A stretch of 44,390 nt of DNA from Aggregatilineales bacterium (GTDB lineage Bacteria > Chloroflexota > Anaerolineae > Aggregatilineales > Phototrophicaceae). Under the pieces are notes generated by a model. That model did no database searches, was not told the DNA's origin, and was given only the letters and a program-made list of their open reading frames with translations. The stretch covers positions 1 through 44,390 of the forward strand of contig JARKOK010000071.1 of NCBI GenBank assembly GCA_029975765.1. Direction: 5' to 3'. Shown here one piece after another: positions 34,133 to 42,699 of the stretch. Made by a program: the position numbers and the translations under genes. The stretch's first letter is position 1, and the number at the start of each line of letters is the position of its first letter.

Positions 34133-34783
34133 TTAGCTGTCGGCCAGGTCGCCTTCGACGACTGGCAGAGCATGGTTAACATAGCTGACCTGTCCTGGCT
34201 GGACGGCGCGCGCGTCGTAAAAGATTTTGATTTCGGCGGTGTCGCGCAGGAAGTCGAGCCGTCCGATCTCAATCCGGCTGATGGGCAGGCCGGTGCGTTC
34301 GCGCAGGTCGGCCAGCAGCAGCGGCCAGCTTTCGGGGCGGATCAGTTCGATACGTTCGTAAGTGACCGATTTGCGCGTTTCGTAGTGAAAACCCCAACCG
34401 CGTTCCAGTACATAGAGCAGGCCGCCCAACACGACATTTACCAGCATAAATTCGGCGTAGGCCTGGCTGCGAAGCAGCAGCGAATTGACGACCGCCAGCG
34501 CAATCAGGACAAACAGATAGGTCATGTCCCGGATCGGCACGGTGTCTGTGCGATAGCGCAGGATGGAGAAGATGGCGAATAAGCCAAAACCTACCCCAAC
34601 ACTGAGATCCGTGCTGTTGAGCAGCCCCATCACGAAAAAGATGATGGTGTTAAAGGCGAAGAACGTGAACACATAATCCTTGTCACGCTGCCGGGGATAG
34701 TAGATAAACCGGATGATGACAAAGACGATTGCCAGATTGAGCGCGAAGCTCATCACAAAATCAACCAGCGAAGGCAGATTCAT
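34133..34783 (-). CDS. DUF4956-family membrane protein
   Basis: Several TMs, GVGFGLFAIFSILRYRTDTVPIRDMTYLFVLIALAVVNSL. Confidence 0.87.
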   Translation of the reverse strand: MNLPSLVDFVMSFALNLAIVFVIIRFIYYPRQRDKDYVFTFFAFNTIIFFVMGLLNSTDLSVGVGFGLFAIFSILRYRTDTVPIRDMTYLFVLIALAVVNSLLLRSQAYAEFMLVNVVLGGLLYVLERGWGFHYETRKSVTYERIELIRPESWPLLLADLRERTGLPISRIEIGRLDFLRDTAEIKIFYDARAVQPGQVSYVNHALPVVEGDLADS

Positions 34784-35594
34784 AGCCGAACATCCTTTGT
34801 ATGACTTTATTGACCTGTCGCATTTGCGCCTTGAAGTTGTTGATCTTCACGCCGTCATAGAGTGAATACACCCCCGCCGCATACTTGCTGTAGGAAAACG
34901 GACGAATACCAGACTGCCGCATCTGCCGTATAAGTGCGGTGGCCTGCGACCGGCGCGCCTGTTTCACCTCAACAATCACTACTCCGGGGAGATCGGTATA
35001 AGCCCCATGCCAGCGAAATCGCAAATTCATGTCCAGTGTCACCCGTTCTGGTCGGTCCCGGCTCACCAGTGTCAGGCGGACGTATTCATTCCAGAGTTTG
35101 GGTTCCAGCCGGTCAGGGTTGCAGGCGGCATGTTCCAGCGTGAATTCCGCTAACTGGTCATCGAGACGGGTCATCACATCGGGTATTGGCAGCCGGGATT
35201 TAATCGTCCGGTGCTGGTTCGTGCGATGTTTGATCTCGAAGAACGCCATATCGGTGTCAAGATACTTGCGCGCCCGCACTTTGTAACGGGAAGCCACCCC
35301 GTTATGGTGCTGCTCGTAGAACGTGAAGCCGCTGGTATCGAAATACAGTGTCTGGTAGGCGTGCAGGCGTGTATCATTGATGGTCAGCGCCCGGTAGTGT
35401 TCGCTCAGCTTCGGCAGAATGGCGTAGAGTTGATCCATGCCGATGATATATTTCGTGTCCACGCGGTCGAGCAGGGCGGCCTCCTGCTGGAGTTCAGCCA
35501 GGCTGATCGTGTCAAACGGTGTCAGCAGTGTCTCCAGCCGGCGAAACTCGTTATCCTCCTGACCGGTTTCATATGGCTCGTGGATTGTGAACAT
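34761..35594 (-). CDS. VTC-domain polyphosphate polymerase
   Basis: DRVDTKYIIG, RYKVRARKYLDTDMAFFEIKHR, ERVTLDMNLRFR, VIVEVKQARRS. ORF opens at 35642; ATG at 35594 has a nearby GAGG and is more likely. Confidence 0.88.
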   Translation of the reverse strand: MFTIHEPYETGQEDNEFRRLETLLTPFDTISLAELQQEAALLDRVDTKYIIGMDQLYAILPKLSEHYRALTINDTRLHAYQTLYFDTSGFTFYEQHHNGVASRYKVRARKYLDTDMAFFEIKHRTNQHRTIKSRLPIPDVMTRLDDQLAEFTLEHAACNPDRLEPKLWNEYVRLTLVSRDRPERVTLDMNLRFRWHGAYTDLPGVVIVEVKQARRSQATALIRQMRQSGIRPFSYSKYAAGVYSLYDGVKINNFKAQMRQVNKVIQRMFGYESAFAG

Positions 35595-35643
35595 CTTCCT
35601 CAACAGCCCTTCGCTGGCATTCCCAGCGTTCGTCTTGTGCATA

Positions 35644-35706
35644 ACAGTTGAAGATTCAGGGACAGCCGGCGGACATCTGTCCCGTCTTAACTGTCGCTTA
35701 ATCTTC
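35644..35706 (-). promoter_or_regulatory. Structured leader of the VTC operon with competing stems
   Basis: GGGACAG/CTGTCCC inner stem; ACAGTTgAAGA/TCTTAACTGT and GAAGATT/AATCTTC are mutually exclusive outer stems. Confidence 0.45.
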
Positions 35707-35733
35707 GATGTGCCTCACGATAACAGAGAGATA

Positions 35734-35755
35734 TTCAGAAAATGTTTAGAAGGTG
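35734..35755. promoter_or_regulatory. Tandem 11-bp direct repeats TTCAGAAAATG / TTTAGAAGGTG (putative OmpR-type operator)
   Basis: 8 of 11 positions identical, head-to-tail with 11-bp period, upstream of an operon containing an OmpR-type regulator. Confidence 0.45.
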
Positions 35756-35808
35756 TTAGGTAGTTTTTCGGCAGGCGATGGTCACGTCAGCTCAGAGGTG
35801 TTAGGTGA

Positions 35809-35831
35809 AGGGCGGGGGCATCACCCGCCCT
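35809..35831. repeat. Palindrome AGGGCGGG-ggcatca-CCCGCCCT
   Basis: 8-bp perfect arms, downstream of GH130; no U-tract. Confidence 0.65.
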
Positions 35832-35845
35832 GACAGGAGCGGCGG

Positions 35846-36850
35846 TTACAGTTCGGAATGGTGTTTCAGGAAGTCCAGCAGTTCGTGGATGTAGGTAAAG
35901 GCCAGCCCGGTAACGGTATCGGCAGCGCCGTAGTACAGCGTAATCCGTCCGGTCGGCTGGTCGTACAATGCCGCGCACGGGAACACCACGTTGGGCACGT
36001 CGCCGACACATTCGTACAGGGTTTGCGGGGACATCAGATAGGGCGCAGAACGGTAGATCACTTTCCAGGGCTGGTCGAGATCCAGGAGCGCCGCGCCCAT
36101 ACTGTAGACAAAACCGTTGCATGAGGTCAGCACGCCGTGATAAATCAGCAGCCAACCCTCGCTGGTTTCAATCGGCGTTGGGCCGGCGCCGGTTTTGGTG
36201 CTTTGCCACGTCCAGCCCTTCGGCCCCATCACAAACCGGTGTTTGCCCCAGTGAACCATATCCGGGCTTTCGCTGTAAAAAATGTCACCAAACGGGGTGT
36301 GGCCGGTATCGCTGGGGCGGCTGAACATGGCATATTTGCCGTTGATTTTGCGAGGGAACAGGACGCCGTTGCGGTTATAAGGCAGAAAGGCATTTTCCAA
36401 AAAGTGAAAGGACTCAAAATCAAAGGTATAACCCATGCCAATCGTCGGGCCGTGATAGCCGTTGCACCAGGTGACGTAATAACGGTCTTCCAGCCACGTC
36501 ACGCGTGGGTCGTAGCGGTGTACAAACTGCGACAGTTCGGGGTCGGTATAAACCCACTCAATCGGGTCGGGCTGGATGTCCCAGTGGATGCCGTCCTGGC
36601 TGTGGCCGACGTGCAGGTTCATGAACCGCTGTTTGTCGTCCACGCGGAAGACGCCGGCAAAGCTGCCATTGAATGTAACCGCCGCGCTGTTAAAGATGCT
36701 GTTGGAACGGGGAATGGCGTTGCGCGGGATAATCGGGTTCTGACTGTAGCGCCAGACGACATCATGGTTTCCCGCCGGACGTTCTTCGCAGGGCAGATTA
36801 GGAATCCGGGGCGCGAGCGTTTGCCCTGCGGAATAAGAGGTGTTTGCCAT
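35846..36850 (-). CDS. GH130-like glycoside phosphorylase/hydrolase
   Basis: [91 protein letters not shown] at 36850 has CAGGAG upstream; ORF opens at 36898. Confidence 0.88.
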   Translation of the reverse strand: MANTSYSAGQTLAPRIPNLPCEERPAGNHDVVWRYSQNPIIPRNAIPRSNSIFNSAAVTFNGSFAGVFRVDDKQRFMNLHVGHSQDGIHWDIQPDPIEWVYTDPELSQFVHRYDPRVTWLEDRYYVTWCNGYHGPTIGMGYTFDFESFHFLENAFLPYNRNGVLFPRKINGKYAMFSRPSDTGHTPFGDIFYSESPDMVHWGKHRFVMGPKGWTWQSTKTGAGPTPIETSEGWLLIYHGVLTSCNGFVYSMGAALLDLDQPWKVIYRSAPYLMSPQTLYECVGDVPNVVFPCAALYDQPTGRITLYYGAADTVTGLAFTYIHELLDFLKHHSEL

Positions 36851-36898
36851 GTGAATGCTCCTGTTTGCAGTATGGTGAAAATGGCTCACATCCACCAA

Positions 36899-38848
36899 TC
36901 ATAACACCGGCGCGGCGCCGCCGGGATCGCCGGCCACAAACCACAACTGCCCTTCATGCGGCAGCAAATCTGCCGTGAGCGCGTTCACCAGCTTCGGCCC
37001 GTCCTCATTCGGCCAGTGGCAGGCATACAGGTTGTCGGGCAGCCCCAGGAGCGCGAGAGGGTAGGTACGCTGCACCGCCGTTTCGCCGGTGTTCAGGATG
37101 AACACAGCGGCAGGTAAAGTCTGATCGAGTGCCGAGCGCACCTGTACCAGCACCGGATCAAGGGCGCGAACCGGCGCGCGACCGGTCTCTCCACCGCCCA
37201 GCACCAGCGGTGACTGCCCCAGCAGCGGAAACCGGCAGCGTGATTTATCCGGTGAGAGCAGCAGTTTCCACAGTCGCAGGCGTTCCGGTGACAGCTCGCT
37301 GAGGTTGTCGCTGGTCAGTACCAGACCGCCGGACATCCCGGCGTACAGCGCGAGGGATTGAATTTCCCTGTCTGTCAGGTGATGAAACCGCTCGCGCAGC
37401 AGGATACAGTCCGGGTCGGTCTGCCAGAGAATATGATTGCCAAAGTTACGGGTGGCCTGATCGCGCAGGAGCGACTGCGCCGCCAGACTGTCACCTTCCC
37501 ATTTCACGCCAACATCACGCCCGATACGGACGGCATCCACCAGCCCGACCGACGCCCACAGCGGGCAGCCGCAGCCCAGCCACAGCGCGTCACCGACTGT
37601 TTCCCGAATCATTTCGGCTGTTCGCCGCCAGCTTTCGATGCGCGTCATGCCCGGCTGATACCATTGAGCGCGGTCAGGGCCGTACTCGCTGCCAAAGTGC
37701 ATGAAGTCGGTCTTGAAGTACTCGCAGCCCCACTCGTGCCGCCAGATGCGGAACACCTGCCGCAGGTAGTCGAAGGCGTCGGGGTGCGTCGTATCGAGAA
37801 TGTAATATTCTTCGCTGCGTTTGTGCCAGCGAAACTCGCTGTAAAAACGCATGTGCGCCAGTGGGCCGCCTGTTGCGCGATCAGTCACCACCCAATCGGG
37901 ATGGTCGTGGTACAGGCGGCTGCGGTTGCCAACCATAAACGGCGCAATCCATAGTCCCGGTATAAACCCGGCAGCCCGGATGTCGTCCAGCAGCGGCTTC
38001 ATGCCGCGCGGAAACTGCGGTTTCACATCCAGCCAGTCACCCATTTCCGGTGTGAAGCCGTCGTCAATCTGAAACACCCCCATCGGCAGGTGTTCACGCG
38101 CTGCCACATCGCGCACACCGCGCAGGTGTTCAAGGATATTTTCCTCGGTGATGGCGGCATACAGGCTGTACCACGAACACCAGCCGGTGATCGGCGGCGC
38201 GCTCAAACGCGGCGACATGGCTGCCGCGACAAGGCGCGCCCACTCACGCAGCGCGTCCTCCACGCCGTTATGTTCGAAGATCACCAGCCGTTCGGAGTTG
38301 CAGCGCGCCAGCCCCCGGCGATTTTTGTCATCCCACAGCGTTTCGATGGTCAGCGAGAAGCTCTCCGCCTCGCGCTGGAGCGTGAACGGCTGCTGGTAAC
38401 GGTCGTGACGGTCGAAGCCGATGACAAGGCTGCCCGCGCCGAACAGCGGCAGAAGCTGGGTCATGGCGTAGCCCTGGATGCTGCTGCCAACTGCATACTC
38501 TTCTGGCGGCACATAATAGCTGCCATCCCAGCTAAAGTAGCCGTTTTTAAGAAACGCCCGCAAACCGCCGAGCGGCGCAAGCCGCAGCCCGAACGACAGA
38601 AGTTGAAAGTCATCTGGCAGTGTTTCCAGCCCGTAGCGCAGCCCGCAGCGTGTGTCGCCCTCCGGTTGAAGTTCGACATAAAACGTCCCCGCCGGCAGCG
38701 TGAAACGGGCGGTTATCTCGCCGTCCAGGGCTGTCACAACCGGGGGCGCGTCCGGGAACGGAACGCCGTTGACGACCGGAATCAGCCGCCCCAGGCTGAC
38801 GATACGCGATATCAACGTGATTCCGTCTGGCGCGGCGCTCACGATCAT
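36899..38848 (-). CDS. GH36-type alpha-galactosidase-like glycosidase
   Basis: GWCSWYSLYAAITEENI, GVFQIDDGFTPEMGDWLDVKPQFPRGMKPLLDDIRAAGFIPGLWIAPFMV, YFKTDFMHFG, DAVRIGRDVGVKW. Confidence 0.88.
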   Translation of the reverse strand: MIVSAAPDGITLISRIVSLGRLIPVVNGVPFPDAPPVVTALDGEITARFTLPAGTFYVELQPEGDTRCGLRYGLETLPDDFQLLSFGLRLAPLGGLRAFLKNGYFSWDGSYYVPPEEYAVGSSIQGYAMTQLLPLFGAGSLVIGFDRHDRYQQPFTLQREAESFSLTIETLWDDKNRRGLARCNSERLVIFEHNGVEDALREWARLVAAAMSPRLSAPPITGWCSWYSLYAAITEENILEHLRGVRDVAAREHLPMGVFQIDDGFTPEMGDWLDVKPQFPRGMKPLLDDIRAAGFIPGLWIAPFMVGNRSRLYHDHPDWVVTDRATGGPLAHMRFYSEFRWHKRSEEYYILDTTHPDAFDYLRQVFRIWRHEWGCEYFKTDFMHFGSEYGPDRAQWYQPGMTRIESWRRTAEMIRETVGDALWLGCGCPLWASVGLVDAVRIGRDVGVKWEGDSLAAQSLLRDQATRNFGNHILWQTDPDCILLRERFHHLTDREIQSLALYAGMSGGLVLTSDNLSELSPERLRLWKLLLSPDKSRCRFPLLGQSPLVLGGGETGRAPVRALDPVLVQVRSALDQTLPAAVFILNTGETAVQRTYPLALLGLPDNLYACHWPNEDGPKLVNALTADLLPHEGQLWFVAGDPGGAAPVL

Positions 38849-39840
38849 AACGCGACCTCAGCGCGGCTCTCTGCTGAACGGCGCGCCGCCAGCACCAGAT
38901 CGAGCGATTTGGCGCCCTCGCGCATCGGGGTGCGGGTTTCGCCGCCGGCACGGACAGCCTGGATGAGATCAAGTGTCAGACTGCGGCGGAAGTCCTTTGT
39001 CGACTCGACAGTGATTACCGGATTGTCCGGCTGGTTGGTCTGAGTAAAAATCGCCTGATTGGCAGTCTGAAAATCGGCCACCAGATGATGCGCCACGACG
39101 CGGTAATCGTTGATCCATTTGCCGGGGATGGCATTGTTGGTGGCATAAATCACCCCCAGCCCGCCGCCCTTGAAGCCGACAACGGTCGCGCTTACGTCCT
39201 CAATCGTGTAATCAGGTACGTCCTGATGGAACAGGTTTTCCTGGCGGCTGTAGACGCTCACCGGGTCACCTACCAGATAGCGCAGTAAATCGAACAGGTG
39301 GATCACCTGCTCGACCACCTGCCCGCCGGATTTATCGCGCCTTCGCCACCAGGAAGCGTGCAGCGCGTTGCAGAAGTAACGGGCGGTCATCAATCCGATT
39401 GCCCCGGTCTGCCCGGCGGCCTGCAGCGCCTTGAAGCGTTCGATGGCCTCGCCAAAGCGGAACATAAAACCAACCTGCGACTTCACGCCGGCTTTCTCAA
39501 CCGCTTCGACCATCTGCCATGCATGTTCGGACGTGAGCGCGATGGGTTTCTCCATCAGGATATGCACGCCGGCCTCGGCGGCGCGCTCCACTTCATCGCT
39601 GTGACCATAGGGCGGCAGGGCGACGATGACCATATCCAACTGCGCCTGATCGAACAGGGTGTGATGGTCGGTGAATACAGCAGCGCCCGGCGCATACTTC
39701 TGCTCGAATGCCTGCGCTTTCCAGGCGTTGCGGTCGCAAAAAGCGACCAGGCGAGCCTCATCTTTTAAATCGAGAATGATCTGAGCGTGTTTGTTGGCAA
39801 AATCGCCGCAGCCCAGGATACCAACCCGCAGGGGATTCAC
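38845..39840 (-). CDS. Gfo/Idh/MocA-family oxidoreductase
   Basis: RVGILGCGDFANKHAQIILDL, VIVALPPYGHSDEVERAAEAGVHILMEKPIALT, GGQVVEQVIHLFDLLRYLVGDPV. 4-nt overlap with the GH36 gene. Confidence 0.93.
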   Translation of the reverse strand: MNPLRVGILGCGDFANKHAQIILDLKDEARLVAFCDRNAWKAQAFEQKYAPGAAVFTDHHTLFDQAQLDMVIVALPPYGHSDEVERAAEAGVHILMEKPIALTSEHAWQMVEAVEKAGVKSQVGFMFRFGEAIERFKALQAAGQTGAIGLMTARYFCNALHASWWRRRDKSGGQVVEQVIHLFDLLRYLVGDPVSVYSRQENLFHQDVPDYTIEDVSATVVGFKGGGLGVIYATNNAIPGKWINDYRVVAHHLVADFQTANQAIFTQTNQPDNPVITVESTKDFRRSLTLDLIQAVRAGGETRTPMREGAKSLDLVLAARRSAESRAEVAL

Positions 39841-39852
39841 AGGTATGCTCTC

Positions 39853-40902
39853 CTATTGTGTGGTGTCAAATTCCAGCAGGGGAAGGACAACTTCGTTGGG
39901 GCGCTGATCAAGCACCTCGTACAGTTCGGCGGCACGCTCGAACGGCGCGCGGTGGGTGATGAGCGGGCGCAGGTCAAACCAGCCCTCGGCTTGCAGGCGC
40001 ACCGCGCTCTGCCACAGGCGCGGCTTGTTCCAGCGGTAGCTGGTCTCCGGTGACACGCCCGAAATCTGGGAGCATATCAGCGAGATACGATTATGATGGA
40101 ATTCATCACCGAGATACAGACCGTGCGCGTCACCCTGGAAGAAGCCCATCGCCACCACCCGCGCCGAATACGCCACTGCCCGGATAGCTTCATGTAGTGC
40201 CGCTGTCGAGCCGGATACTTCAATGCAGACGTCCGCGCCCATCCCGTTGGTCATGGCCTTAATGGCTTCAGCCGGATTATCCCGCGCGGCATTCAGCGTT
40301 ACGTCCGCGCCCAGCGTCCGCGCCATGTCCAGCCGCGAGTCGTGCAGGTCAACGGCGATGACTTTCGCACCGCTCTGGCGTGCCATAATGGCAACAATCT
40401 GGCCGAGCGCGCCTAGCCCAAACACGGCTACCGTATCGCCCAGTTGGATGTTAGCATCATGCACGCCGTTGAGCGCAATCGCGCCCAGGTGCGAAAAAAT
40501 GCCAAACAGCGGGTCTGCGCCCTCCGGCATCAGGCGTGGGCGAACGTAATCCAGATGGGCGACAAAGTGCGTGCGGTGCCCCCACGTTCCGAACAACTGC
40601 GCGCCAATGGGAATATCGGCCACCGCGTTGCCAACTTCGATAATCTCGCCAACTTCCTCGTAGCCGAGATTCGTCACCGGATACGCGAAGGTGGCCTGTT
40701 CGCCGGTGCGGAACAGGCGGTTATCGGCATCCCATTGTTTGCTCAGATACGGATTCGTGCCCCGGTAAAAGGTGAGTTCCGTCCCGGCGCTGATACCGGA
40801 GTACAGTGTCCTGATGCGCACTTCATCCGGCTTCAGCGGCGCGTCATCATACGCCTGATAACCCGGTGTGCGCGGGGCGGTAAAGACCAGCAGCTTGCCC
40901 AT
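39853..40902 (-). CDS. MDR-superfamily dehydrogenase lacking canonical Zn-ligand motifs
   Basis: YSGISAGTELTFYRG, LGYEEVGEIIEVG, VAVFGLGALGQIVAIMARQSGAKVIAVD. Confidence 0.88.
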   Translation of the reverse strand: MGKLLVFTAPRTPGYQAYDDAPLKPDEVRIRTLYSGISAGTELTFYRGTNPYLSKQWDADNRLFRTGEQATFAYPVTNLGYEEVGEIIEVGNAVADIPIGAQLFGTWGHRTHFVAHLDYVRPRLMPEGADPLFGIFSHLGAIALNGVHDANIQLGDTVAVFGLGALGQIVAIMARQSGAKVIAVDLHDSRLDMARTLGADVTLNAARDNPAEAIKAMTNGMGADVCIEVSGSTAALHEAIRAVAYSARVVAMGFFQGDAHGLYLGDEFHHNRISLICSQISGVSPETSYRWNKPRLWQSAVRLQAEGWFDLRPLITHRAPFERAAELYEVLDQRPNEVVLPLLEFDTTQ

Positions 40903-40938
40903 GACATGAACCTGCCTGTTGAAAAGAAGTCCCTAAAA

Positions 40939-42699
40939 CTATCGGTCAAATGCGCCCAGTTCGACACAGGCCAGCGCCGCGTTCGGCCAGGCGAACCAGT
41001 GGCGGGAAACCACTTCATTGGTCTGCGCGTCGCAGGCTTCGGGGAGCGCGCCATCCCACTGGGCTGCGGCCCGCAGCCGGTCGCGGGCACGGTTGGCGCG
41101 TTCCGCATCATTCAACGACTGTGCCATGATGAGGTCCTGCACGTCGCCCAGCGGCCAGGGCGCTCTGGTATGGACTGATCCCAGGCGGCCAGCGTATGCG
41201 CCGCCAACATTGGCCTCGGAAAAGGCAAAATCCAGCGTCGCGCGCCATACCGGGTCGTTGGCTGCGACAAAACCCCAGCGCGCAGCCAGCGCCAGCGGAA
41301 TATCATTGGCGTCGTGATAAAAATGGTATCTGCCGCCGCCGTCAGTGGCGTAAGCATACAGCGGCCTGCCGGCCTGCTCGCTGATGAAATGCCGGTTGAT
41401 GGCCGCGTGACACTGTGCCGCCAGCCCGTCGGCATCAAACCCCAGTTGGTTCAGCCGGGTCAGCACCCGCCAGAACAAAAGGTGGCTGGAAAAATGATAG
41501 GGGAGGGCAATCGGATCGTCTGCCGGGGTTTCGTCGGTTGGCAGTAACAGCGCGTGTGCGGCTTTACGCGCCAGCAGTTGCTCCAGCAGCGGTCGGACGT
41601 GTGGTTGCAGCCGCGCCCAGGTAGCCTGGTCACCGGTCTCCAGGGTATATTCCGCCAGTTCCAGCAGGGGAAAGAGCTGCTGGTCAAGCTGGAACGCGCC
41701 ATCCTTGATCCGCCCATTTGCCAGATAACACCGGCTCCACAGCCCCCCATCGCGTTCGGCAGTTTCAAACAGCCACAACAGATGGCGGCGCACGATATCC
41801 GTCAGTCCCCAACTGAGCAGCGCGCGGGCAACGTAATAGGCATCCCGGTTCCAGGACAGCGGCAGCAGCATATGATCGGTCAGCAGGCAGATGGTATCAC
41901 CAACTGGCACCGCTGTTGCCAGCCCGTAAACCAGACCGCGCCGGAGTAACGGGTCTGCCGGCAGGTTCTGCCAGCGTCCCTGCCAGTCTGCCAGCGTTTG
42001 ATCGAGTAACGCTCTGGCATGGGTGTGCAGCCAGTCGGCGTTTTCGGCGGCCTGTTCGACCGTGCTGCCAGCGCCGTAAGCCAGGACCGTAAACTCCGGT
42101 TGAACGGGTGTGAGTGCGATGTTAACCGGCTGATCGCTGTGGAGGATGTCGGGCGTGGCGGACGATTTCAGGCCGGCCATCACGACCGCCGCGCCCAGGA
42201 TGGTGTTTTCGACGACCAGCCGGTCATGACAGGTCACCGTCAGCGCCAGCGGCGGCATGGGCAGCGGCCCGCCTTCAGTCAACTGGGTATAGGCGCTGCG
42301 CTGCAAACACAGTTTGCCCTGCCAGCGCGGGGTGACGCCCCGCACATCCCAGATTTGCACCACGCCGCGCTCATGGGCCAATGTTGTTACTTCGGCGGCC
42401 CCGCCATTCTGAAAGATCAGTCGAAGGTGCGGAATAGCGGAGTCCAGTAGCGCGGCCTCGCGCTGGATAATCGGCTCATCAAAGTGCAGCCCGAACCCGC
42501 GCAGGCTGACCAGACCCGCGCGGTAGGCGCGCACCGCCGCCGGGTTATAACGCTCGCTTTCGGGAAAGGGGTCAGCCGTCGTCAGCGTGACATAACCGTG
42601 AGCGGCATGGTAAAAATTCAGCGCGATGATCCGTCCATCGGCATCCAGGCTGCCGGTCACACCGCCCGCGCCGAAGTCCGCCGGTTTATGCAGGGTCAC
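40939..42699 (-). CDS. Six-hairpin (alpha/alpha6) glycosidase-like protein
   Basis: LPLSWNRDAYYVARALLSWGLTDIVRRHLLWLFETAERDGGLWSRCYLANGRIKDGAFQLDQQLFPLLELAEY; family number not assignable by eye. Confidence 0.7.
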   Translation of the reverse strand: MTLHKPADFGAGGVTGSLDADGRIIALNFYHAAHGYVTLTTADPFPESERYNPAAVRAYRAGLVSLRGFGLHFDEPIIQREAALLDSAIPHLRLIFQNGGAAEVTTLAHERGVVQIWDVRGVTPRWQGKLCLQRSAYTQLTEGGPLPMPPLALTVTCHDRLVVENTILGAAVVMAGLKSSATPDILHSDQPVNIALTPVQPEFTVLAYGAGSTVEQAAENADWLHTHARALLDQTLADWQGRWQNLPADPLLRRGLVYGLATAVPVGDTICLLTDHMLLPLSWNRDAYYVARALLSWGLTDIVRRHLLWLFETAERDGGLWSRCYLANGRIKDGAFQLDQQLFPLLELAEYTLETGDQATWARLQPHVRPLLEQLLARKAAHALLLPTDETPADDPIALPYHFSSHLLFWRVLTRLNQLGFDADGLAAQCHAAINRHFISEQAGRPLYAYATDGGGRYHFYHDANDIPLALAARWGFVAANDPVWRATLDFAFSEANVGGAYAGRLGSVHTRAPWPLGDVQDLIMAQSLNDAERANRARDRLRAAAQWDGALPEACDAQTNEVVSRHWFAWPNAALACVELGAFDR

